Shown one piece after another: positions 16,672 through 24,098 of a DNA stretch of 60,225 bases. Every line of letters starts with the position of its first letter. The first letter of the stretch is position 1. The stretch is from MED-G20 sp038108155 (GTDB lineage: Bacteria > Bacteroidota > Bacteroidia > Flavobacteriales_D > Parvicellaceae): the NCBI GenBank assembly GCA_038108155.1, contig JAYNHP010000011.1, forward strand, positions 1 through 60,225, written 5' to 3'. A program made the position numbers and the translations under genes. The notes under the pieces are model-generated. The model saw nothing but the letters and a program-made list of their open reading frames with translations, made no database searches and had not been told where the DNA came from.

Positions 16672-17966
16672 TCTCTAGTTTTTAGTTCGACATTTTGTCC
16701 CCAGAAAGGAACTTGTTGTGAAGAATTACTCTTTATATCCAACATTATTAATTCACTTTTTGGCAATAATTGGCCTTTCCAACTATTAATAGCAGAAGTT
16801 GGAGTTTTGCCACAGGAACTAGAAGCATATTTTAAAGCCAGACAATAAATTAGACTTTTATTAAAAGCAGAGTTTCCATATTTTGATGAGCTAGCAGCTA
16901 CAATTCTAGCCTTTTTATCATTAGAAATACATTTGTCAGAAAGCTTTCCAGCAATTGAAAATCCTTTTTTGTATTGCTTTTTATTAAATGCAATATCGTA
17001 CAATATTTCATACATCTTTTGATTTAATTTGTCATCGTCACATATAGTAATAGCCCGATTAAATCTCTCTTCAGCTTTAAGGAATTCTTTTCTTTTATAA
17101 TCTGCTACTGCTGCGTTGTATAAATCTTTTGCAGTAGGTGGGTTATCAGGATCGTTTAAAACTTTATCCAATAAAGTGATATATAAATTGGATTCTGTAC
17201 ACTTGTTGTTGCTTAATCTTTCAAAAATCTTCTTAGTTAAATCCATATTTTCAGGATCTGCATTGTATTTTGAAGAGTATATCTCTTCCAATTTGTCACA
17301 ACTAGCACATGGACTAATTTCTTTGTCCAAAAAGGCTTGAACATTATTGTATTTATCTGCCTTATTACCTTTAGAAATATTTGCATCACAAATAGATGAA
17401 AGAGTTTCATAATTTTCTAAAAAATGGTCACACTCTATTTTTTTTGTTTTAAGCATATATTTGTTTGCGTAAACAAAATACTTTATATCGTTGTAAGAGG
17501 TTAGCTGTGGTGATTTTTCAAAAACTTCTTTGTACAAAGCATAAGCTTTTGGGAACCCCTTAGAAGCATCAAATGCCATAATATCTGCAGCAAGATCAGC
17601 TTTGATTTCATTACAATTACCAAAATTAGTTACCCAAGCATCATAAATAGAATAAATCGTATCAACATACAACTTTAATTCTGGAGATTTTGTCTTTTTT
17701 TTCTCCTTTGCCATCTGCTTATAAATATAAATTCCGTTTTTGTATAAGTTTGGCTTGTACTGAGGACAAAATGTTTGTGTTTTATTCCAAAACTTAGCTG
17801 CATCTGGATAAACTTTCTGCTTCATAAATTCTGAATATAAAGAGACATTTTTTCTGCACTCTAAACTATCTTCTCCCCAATTAGCTTTGCTTGCTTGAAA
17901 ACAGTCCTGAGAAGAAATTGTTGTAAATAACAATAGGTAAACTATGGATGTAAATAATTTATTCAT
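16668..17966 (-). CDS. exported cysteine-rich TPR protein
   Basis: 432 residues with a signal peptide (MNKLFTSIVYLLLFTTISSQ). Helical repeats of TPR type fill most of the mature chain, clearest at LYNAAVADYKRKEFLKAEER (about residue 290) and IAFNKKQYKKGFSIAGKL. Cysteines are unusually frequent for this genome, spaced along the repeats (for example SPCASCDKL and SSSCGKT), suggesting disulfides in the periplasm. It sits between an outer-membrane protein and lptC in the same operon, so a role in envelope assembly is likely but unproven. Confidence 0.75.
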   Translation of the reverse strand: MNKLFTSIVYLLLFTTISSQDCFQASKANWGEDSLECRKNVSLYSEFMKQKVYPDAAKFWNKTQTFCPQYKPNLYKNGIYIYKQMAKEKKKTKSPELKLYVDTIYSIYDAWVTNFGNCNEIKADLAADIMAFDASKGFPKAYALYKEVFEKSPQLTSYNDIKYFVYANKYMLKTKKIECDHFLENYETLSSICDANISKGNKADKYNNVQAFLDKEISPCASCDKLEEIYSSKYNADPENMDLTKKIFERLSNNKCTESNLYITLLDKVLNDPDNPPTAKDLYNAAVADYKRKEFLKAEERFNRAITICDDDKLNQKMYEILYDIAFNKKQYKKGFSIAGKLSDKCISNDKKARIVAASSSKYGNSAFNKSLIYCLALKYASSSCGKTPTSAINSWKGQLLPKSELIMLDIKSNSSQQVPFWGQNVELKTRD

Positions 17967-17975
17967 GTTTTTTTT

Positions 17976-19334
17976 TTAATCATACTTTCTTTTTCTAAAC
18001 CAACGATCATATCTTGTGTCAGGGCCAAGTGAAAACCCTATTGAAAACTTAATATAATTCTCTTCAATTTTATTAATTGTTAAATCGCCAAGTTTTCCAA
18101 ACTCAACTCCAAAATTAACTCTTGAAAGCGATCTAGAACTTAGCAATGGTATGGATACCCCAAAATTTATGCCATTTTGTATTAATGAATTCTCATCCAC
18201 AATTATTTTAGACTGTGTTTGGTGTATACCGATGGAAAACGTAGACTTACTAAGAAGTGATTTATTAGTATTGGACCAATCTAAATTAGGAGATAATCTA
18301 TAACCCAAAGAGATTCTCGAATATGCTCCCATCGGGAAATCACTCTGTGAAGAATATTTAGAGTTGTCTTGAAATTTTGTCCAATCTATAGAGCTATATT
18401 GAGCGCCAATATCCCACCTTCTTTTGTTTTTGTAAATTTTACCAATCGACAACCCAAATTCTAATTTTTCAGGTAGAACCATATTAGAATTTTCATTTTC
18501 CATAGCTAAAGTATCTTTTGGAAATTCTTGAACACTAAAATTGTATTTAAATGTATATGCAAAGAAATCATTGTCCGTGGTGATATCAGAACTCAAAGAA
18601 TAGTTGACACCTAGATTAAAAAAAAGTTTGTTATTAGATGCTGTTTTGAATCTTTTGAAAATTTGAAGACCAACATCAAATCCCCAACCACTTAATGAAG
18701 ATCGATATTGGATTCTAGAGTTGTAATCATTTGAATTGTTATAAACAACTGTACTTGTTCTGTCTAGGTTTCCAAATAAATAAGAACAATTAAGTCCTAA
18801 AGATATTCTTGTTGTGTCACCTTTGTTAAGAATGTTAAAACCATTTCCAATAAGTAATTTATTAACGGATCCGTCTCCTTTAAAAATATAAGATACAGTA
18901 GAGGTGTCCAAAGGAACTGTACTACTTACTTCATATCCTTGAGATGATAAAGGAGTTATTCCAAAAACCAAACCCCAATTCTTAGTAATTGGGAGTCCCA
19001 TAAATAAATTATTTAGCCCGAAATTATTTCCTGAAGACGTGGTTTGCTTATTGTTATAATTAGAATTATATAAGGAAGATTTTCCAGCTAGAGAAACATT
19101 ATATATGGGGTTATATTTAATGAAAGAAGCATAAGAAGCTGGATTATTAATATTAATATATTGTGGTTCTGAACTTGGAGAAGTTATATTTCCAAACCCA
19201 AAATAATGTGCAGATTGAATGGTATTAATTTCGCCTATTCCATACCTTGAAAAAGGGGAAGTATTTAAAACTTGTCCCTTGACACAAGCAAAAGTAGAAA
19301 GGAAAAATATATATAGAAAAAACTTTTTAAGCAT
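17976..19334 (-). CDS. outer-membrane beta-barrel protein (FadL/PorV-like family)
   Basis: 452 residues: signal peptide (MLKKFFLYIFFLSTFACVKG), then a conserved start common to this Bacteroidota family (LNTSPFSRYGIGEIN, NINNPASYASF) and many amphipathic strands, ending in SLGPDTRYDRWF and a basic tail. The architecture resembles the FadL/OmpP1-like barrels that include PorV. It overlaps coaX by 8 nt and precedes the TPR gene by 9 nt. It probably forms an outer-membrane channel or scaffold; the ligand is unknown. Confidence 0.78.
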   Translation of the reverse strand: MLKKFFLYIFFLSTFACVKGQVLNTSPFSRYGIGEINTIQSAHYFGFGNITSPSSEPQYININNPASYASFIKYNPIYNVSLAGKSSLYNSNYNNKQTTSSGNNFGLNNLFMGLPITKNWGLVFGITPLSSQGYEVSSTVPLDTSTVSYIFKGDGSVNKLLIGNGFNILNKGDTTRISLGLNCSYLFGNLDRTSTVVYNNSNDYNSRIQYRSSLSGWGFDVGLQIFKRFKTASNNKLFFNLGVNYSLSSDITTDNDFFAYTFKYNFSVQEFPKDTLAMENENSNMVLPEKLEFGLSIGKIYKNKRRWDIGAQYSSIDWTKFQDNSKYSSQSDFPMGAYSRISLGYRLSPNLDWSNTNKSLLSKSTFSIGIHQTQSKIIVDENSLIQNGINFGVSIPLLSSRSLSRVNFGVEFGKLGDLTINKIEENYIKFSIGFSLGPDTRYDRWFRKRKYD

Positions 19335-20046
19335 TATATATTAAAACGGTATTTAAGCCCTTTAATGTTAAATTTTCATCTGCAAAGATGCTGTTTTTTT
19401 TTGTTGATACAATTGATTTTATAAAAGTAGTATCTCCACCTGTCAATATAACGTTGATTTCAGGGTGTAATTGTTGATAATCAGAAATATTTTGAATGAT
19501 TTCATTTATTGTTCCATTAATTACTCCGCTCTCCATAGATTTCTCGGTGTTTATCCCAATTAATGGAGTACTTTTAATTTTAAAATTTACCCTGGGTAAG
19601 TTTTCTGTAAAACTACTTAGAGCTTTCATTCTTAAATTAAATCCTGGTGAAATACCTCCTCCTAAGTATTCATTAGATTTATTTATAAAATCGTAAGTAA
19701 TACAAGTTCCAACATCAATTACAAGGTTATTTCTATTTGGAAAAGTATTGTAAGCTCCAACTGCATTTGCAATTCTATCATGACCTAAAGAAACTGCAGA
19801 TTTATACTTTATTACAATCGGGAGGTTTAGTTTAGAGGACATAAGAACTAAATTCGGGAAGGATTTCAATAGTTTTTGCTCCAGCTTATTATTTCCAACA
19901 TTTGAAATTATCCCAGTTTTAAAAGTTAGATTTTTCAACTCTTTTATAATGCTGTCTTTTTTATAAAAAAAAACATTTAAAAGCTGTTGGTTTTTAAATT
20001 GAGCGACTTTAACTCTTGTGTTTCCTATGTCTAATACTATACTCAT
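19327..20046 (-). CDS. coaX: type III pantothenate kinase
   Basis: First step of coenzyme A synthesis (pantothenate plus ATP to 4'-phosphopantothenate). The 239-residue ASKHA-fold enzyme shows the phosphate loop IVLDIGNTRVKVA, the GHDRIANAVGAY motif, VIDVGTCITYDFI with its catalytic-region Asp, and GGGISPGFNLR. It is cytoplasmic and needs a monovalent cation. It heads the minus-strand envelope operon. The ATG at 20046 lies only 5 nt after the U tract of a terminator hairpin that follows hppA, leaving very little room for a separate promoter. Confidence 0.95.
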   Translation of the reverse strand: MSIVLDIGNTRVKVAQFKNQQLLNVFFYKKDSIIKELKNLTFKTGIISNVGNNKLEQKLLKSFPNLVLMSSKLNLPIVIKYKSAVSLGHDRIANAVGAYNTFPNRNNLVIDVGTCITYDFINKSNEYLGGGISPGFNLRMKALSSFTENLPRVNFKIKSTPLIGINTEKSMESGVINGTINEIIQNISDYQQLHPEINVILTGGDTTFIKSIVSTKKNSIFADENLTLKGLNTVLIYNA

Positions 20047-20054
20047 ATATGAAA

Positions 20055-20075
20055 AATCCGGCTTTGAGCCGGATT
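20055..20075 (-). terminator. intrinsic terminator between hppA and coaX
   Basis: On the minus strand, AATCCGGC, a 5-nt TCAAA loop and GCCGGATT form an 8-bp stem that runs into UUUUU (20056-20052). It follows hppA by 33 nt and ends 5 nt before the coaX ATG, so it should terminate hppA transcripts while overlapping the region where a coaX promoter or leader would have to be. Confidence 0.8.
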
Positions 20076-20108
20076 AAATTTAATAGAAAAGAATCAAAAA
20101 ATTCAATA

Positions 20109-22550
20109 CTATAAAGAAGATTTGTCTGAATTTTCGATTGGCTCAACTCTCAATTCTTCTGAAGAAATCTTTAGTTCGTTGTCAGAAATAATTTCTCCAT
20201 TTTTTTTAGTATGTACTGATATAACATTTGATTCAGAAGAAGGCTGGTTTTTATCTGTACTTAATACCAAATCCTTATTTTTTGTTTTAGCACAACAAGC
20301 TTTTTTCCCTTCTGAAGAACATTTTTTAATCTCACTTTTATTTACTTCTGACACCTCTCCGGAAACATGCCCCCCGCCTAAAATAGGTGCAATTACCAAT
20401 CCAACAAGGCAGGTTAACTTTATAAGAATATTCATAGAAGGTCCAGATGTATCTTTAAAAGGATCTCCAACAGTGTCTCCAGTAACTGCAGCCTTATGGG
20501 CTTCAGAACCTTTATAGGTCATTTCACCATTAATTTCAACTCCTGCTTCAAAAGATTTTTTTGCATTATCCCACGCACCACCAGCATTGTTTTGAAAAAT
20601 AGCCCAAAGAACTCCACTAACAGTAACTCCTGCCATGTAGCCACCTAGCATTTCAGCTACTAATAAATTGTTGGATGGATAAGCCAACTTTCCTACAAGT
20701 ACTATTATTATTGGAAATCCAATAGTTAATAGTCCAGGAAGCATCATTTCTTTCAAAGATGCCTTGGTAGAAATATCTACACATTTATCGTATTCTGGCT
20801 TACCAGTTCCTTCCATAATTCCTGGAATTTCTTTAAACTGACGAACCACCTCATTAACCATTTCCATTGCAGCTTTTCCAACTGCATTCATCGCTAACGC
20901 TGAGAAAACAACAGGCACCATTCCACCTACAAAGAGCATAGCGAGAACAGGAGCTTTAAATATGTTAATTCCATCAATCCCAGTAAAAGTTACGTATGCT
21001 GCAAATAGCGCCAATGATGTTAATGCTGCAGAAGCAATAGCAAAACCTTTCCCAGTTGCTGCAGTCGTATTTCCAACAGCATCTAAAATATCTGTACGTT
21101 CCCTAACAATTGGATCTTGCTCACTCATTTCAGCAATTCCACCTGCATTATCAGCAATTGGACCGAAGGCGTCAATAGCTAACTGCATTGCAGTAGTAGC
21201 CATCATTGCAGAAGCTGCCAAAGCAACTCCATAAAACCCAGCAAATGCATAAGACATCCAAATTGCAACAGCAAATAAAAGAACGGATGAAAAAGTAGAT
21301 ATCATACCAGTAGCTAGTCCTGCAATAATATTAGTTCCAGCTCCTGTACTAGATTGCTGAACAATTTTTAAAATCGGTGCTTTCCCTAATCCAGTGTAAT
21401 ATTCTGTAAATGCAGAAATTCCAGCACCCACAACCAATCCAACCAAACAAGCATAGAAAACTCTCATTGATGAAATGTCTTGAAGCCCTTCTCCAAAGAA
21501 ATTCATTTGCATTGTTTCAGGAAGCATATATTTACATAATACGAAACAAGATATGGCAACCATTAAAATAGATGCCCAATTACCAATGTTTAAGGCTTTT
21601 TGAACTTCAGATTCTTTAGCATCATTTGAAGATATTTTCACAAAGAAAGTTCCGATAAGAGAGATAACAATACCAACACCAGCTATTGCCATTGGTAATA
21701 ATATTGGACCAATACCACCAAAAGCATCTTCAATCATTCCTCCCATATCCTTGATGATATAATTTCCTAATACCATTGCTGCTAAAACTGTAGCAACATA
21801 AGACCCAAATAAATCCGCACCCATTCCAGCAACATCTCCAACATTATCTCCAACATTATCCGCTATGGTAGCTGGATTTCTTGGATCATCTTCTGGAATG
21901 TCTGCTTGAACTTTTCCAGCTAAATCAGCACCAACATCAGCAGCTTTGGTGTAAATTCCTCCTCCAACTCTTGCAAATAACGCAATAGACTCAGCTCCTA
22001 AAGAGAACCCTGCTAAAGTTTCCAAAACCATGGTCATATCAGAAACACCAGTTTCAGCAGACCAAACTCCACCCATAAACATTTGAAAAAATAATATGAA
22101 AAAAGAAGTTAATCCCAATACTGCTAATCCTGCGACTCCTAATCCCATGACTGTACCGCCACCAAAAGAAACTTTTAATGCTTGTGGTAAACTTGTTCGT
22201 GCAGCCTGAGTAGTTCTGACATTGGTTTTTGTAGCTATTTTCATGCCCATATTACCAGCAAAAGCAGAAAAAATAGCTCCTATTATAAAGGCAACTACAA
22301 TTAAAATATGAGTAGATGGAACCAAAAATGAAACACCAGCTAGAACAATACTTGCAGCAAAAACAAATATTGCCAGCAACCTATATTCTGCATTAAGGAA
22401 TGCCAATGCTCCTTCGTATATATGGTCTGAAATTTCTTTCATTTTACCGTCTCCGGCATCTTGCTTCATAACCCATGCTCTTTTAACAAGCATATATAGT
22501 AATCCTACTAACGATAATACAATAGGTAAATAAATTACAAATGATTCCAT
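20109..22550 (-). CDS. hppA: K+-dependent membrane-bound ion-pumping pyrophosphatase
   Basis: Uses pyrophosphate hydrolysis to pump H+ and/or Na+ across the inner membrane. The 813-residue protein has the about 16-helix core with the substrate-binding acidic motifs DVGADLAGKVQADIPEDDPR and DNVGDNVGDVAGMGADL. The signature GNTTAATGKG (493-502) has Ala497 where K+-independent enzymes carry Lys, so it should be K+-dependent; H+ versus Na+ cannot be settled by eye. After about residue 730 there is an extra hydrophilic tail of about 80 residues with Cys744, Cys752 and Cys753. Single gene ended by the hairpin at 20055-20075. Confidence 0.96.
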   Translation of the reverse strand: MESFVIYLPIVLSLVGLLYMLVKRAWVMKQDAGDGKMKEISDHIYEGALAFLNAEYRLLAIFVFAASIVLAGVSFLVPSTHILIVVAFIIGAIFSAFAGNMGMKIATKTNVRTTQAARTSLPQALKVSFGGGTVMGLGVAGLAVLGLTSFFILFFQMFMGGVWSAETGVSDMTMVLETLAGFSLGAESIALFARVGGGIYTKAADVGADLAGKVQADIPEDDPRNPATIADNVGDNVGDVAGMGADLFGSYVATVLAAMVLGNYIIKDMGGMIEDAFGGIGPILLPMAIAGVGIVISLIGTFFVKISSNDAKESEVQKALNIGNWASILMVAISCFVLCKYMLPETMQMNFFGEGLQDISSMRVFYACLVGLVVGAGISAFTEYYTGLGKAPILKIVQQSSTGAGTNIIAGLATGMISTFSSVLLFAVAIWMSYAFAGFYGVALAASAMMATTAMQLAIDAFGPIADNAGGIAEMSEQDPIVRERTDILDAVGNTTAATGKGFAIASAALTSLALFAAYVTFTGIDGINIFKAPVLAMLFVGGMVPVVFSALAMNAVGKAAMEMVNEVVRQFKEIPGIMEGTGKPEYDKCVDISTKASLKEMMLPGLLTIGFPIIIVLVGKLAYPSNNLLVAEMLGGYMAGVTVSGVLWAIFQNNAGGAWDNAKKSFEAGVEINGEMTYKGSEAHKAAVTGDTVGDPFKDTSGPSMNILIKLTCLVGLVIAPILGGGHVSGEVSEVNKSEIKKCSSEGKKACCAKTKNKDLVLSTDKNQPSSESNVISVHTKKNGEIISDNELKISSEELRVEPIENSDKSSL

Positions 22551-22578
22551 AATTTTAAAGAATTGATTTTTAGGACAG

Positions 22579-22610
22579 CGAAATTATATTTTTAAACATT
22601 ATTGTGCAAA
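22579..22610 (-). promoter_or_regulatory. predicted hppA promoter
   Basis: On the minus strand TTTG (22610-22607) is followed after 20 nt by TAATTTCG (22586-22579), one base off the Bacteroidota -7 element TAnnTTTG. Transcription would begin near 22572, leaving about 20 nt of leader before the ATG at 22550. The 204-bp divergent region 22551-22754 holds nothing else I can support. Confidence 0.4.
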
Positions 22611-22754
22611 TATGAAGATAAAAATATGGTGTTTACAGAGAAAAAGATAAAATTTAAAAGTGATATTTACAGTTTAATTGCATAGAAAAAGTAGATTTTA
22701 CAAACTATTAAAAAAACAAAACTCTATCATTATATTTAAATTCAGTCCATAAAA

Positions 22755-24098
22755 ATGAAATTTTCATTAAAAATATTATTGCTTTTACCAGGATTTATAT
22801 TTGGGCAAAATAATCATTTAGAAAGCTATATTCCTTTTGATACTTGCAAATTTAGTTCTCACCCAATTTTAGAAATTAAAGTATGGGTACATGTACTACA
22901 ACAATCTAGCGGAACCCCAAAAAATATCACCAGAGATTCATCACATCTTATAGATGAGCAATTTCAATGGATTAATAAAATTTATAGCAATTTAAAGCCC
23001 CCTTTAATAAAAAATTCCAATAACGAATACCCATATATTAAAGATTCAAGAATACGATTTTTAGTAGACACCATTTCATACCATATAGACAGTAACGGAT
23101 GGGAAAGAATGGAAATTATTATGGAAAAAGATACCAATAGGTGGTTAGAAATTTTAGAAATTAATGCAGATTCCAATACAATTACTATAAAAGGAATTAA
23201 AAATAATTTTAGACCCATATTGGATAGTTTAATAGTACTTGGAACAAATTCTAACAATGGTATATTGCATACTTTACAAGCAAAAAAAGAGGGGAGAAAT
23301 ACAGTTATATATATTAAAGAGACCTTAAGAGTGTCAGAAGAAGGTGTGGGTATTATAAGCTATTTTAAGAGAGTTGACAAAAATTGCAGTAAGGATAACT
23401 GGGTTAGATTTACAAATGAAAATAAAGATTTTTTACATGTCTTTTATACCGGTGCTTCGAGTCCTGTTCCAGCATTTGGGTGTGGACCATCCCCTTTCTA
23501 CTTGAATGTATCAAAATTCCTGGAAAACGGAAGATATGCAACAGCACAGTTAACAGCACACGAATTGGGCCACTGCATTGGATTAAGACATACCAATACT
23601 CCACAATTTTCAGACCTTCCAAGAAAAGATAAATTTGGTTGGGTCAACTGTAATTCTAAAGATGTTAGTAATAATATTATGGGCTACAATCTATGTAGGA
23701 ATTACTTGTCTCCTATGCAAATTGGGCATATTCACCACCGATATTCAACCATAAATGAGTTGAGTCTAACTACAAATAATTTAATGTCGAATAGTTCTGA
23801 AATTGTAATTAAAAAAAATACTAATTGGGGGAAAAATATTTTATCTAAAGGAACGATAATCGTTAAAAAAAATAAAACTCTTACTATTTCCAAAAATCTA
23901 TTAATGCCAAAAAAAGGAGTTATAGTTTTAGAAAAAAATAGTAAAATCATAGTCGATGGAGGGAGAATTTATAGCCCATCAAAAAATTGGAATGGTATTG
24001 TAAGAACAGAAAGCAAGTTTAAAGAAAAGAAATGGAATTGTAGGAAAAAAGTAAACGGTCAAGTTATTTTACTCAATAATGGAGAGATTTCTTATTGA
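22755..24098 (+). CDS. secreted zinc metalloprotease with beta-repeat tail
   Basis: 447 residues with a signal peptide (MKFSLKILLLLPGFIFGQ). The extended metzincin-type zinc site HELGHCIGLRH gives His269, Glu270, His273 and His279, followed by a candidate Met-turn NIMGYN near residue 310, as in matrixin/pappalysin-like peptidases. From about residue 350 the tail is a run of short valine/isoleucine-rich strands (GTIIVKKNKTLTIS, GVIVLEKNSKIIVDGG), suggesting a beta-solenoid. I see no classical T9SS type A or B C-terminal domain. Single-gene unit whose end overlaps the convergent AsmA gene by 7 bp. Substrate unknown. Confidence 0.75.
   Translation: MKFSLKILLLLPGFIFGQNNHLESYIPFDTCKFSSHPILEIKVWVHVLQQSSGTPKNITRDSSHLIDEQFQWINKIYSNLKPPLIKNSNNEYPYIKDSRIRFLVDTISYHIDSNGWERMEIIMEKDTNRWLEILEINADSNTITIKGIKNNFRPILDSLIVLGTNSNNGILHTLQAKKEGRNTVIYIKETLRVSEEGVGIISYFKRVDKNCSKDNWVRFTNENKDFLHVFYTGASSPVPAFGCGPSPFYLNVSKFLENGRYATAQLTAHELGHCIGLRHTNTPQFSDLPRKDKFGWVNCNSKDVSNNIMGYNLCRNYLSPMQIGHIHHRYSTINELSLTTNNLMSNSSEIVIKKNTNWGKNILSKGTIIVKKNKTLTISKNLLMPKKGVIVLEKNSKIIVDGGRIYSPSKNWNGIVRTESKFKEKKWNCRKKVNGQVILLNNGEISY

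Noticed and set aside
20122..20517. 131-codon plus-strand frame inside the end of hppA
   Set aside because: It lies antisense to the clearly coding hppA tail, has no recognisable protein character, and its existence follows from the codon use of the real gene.
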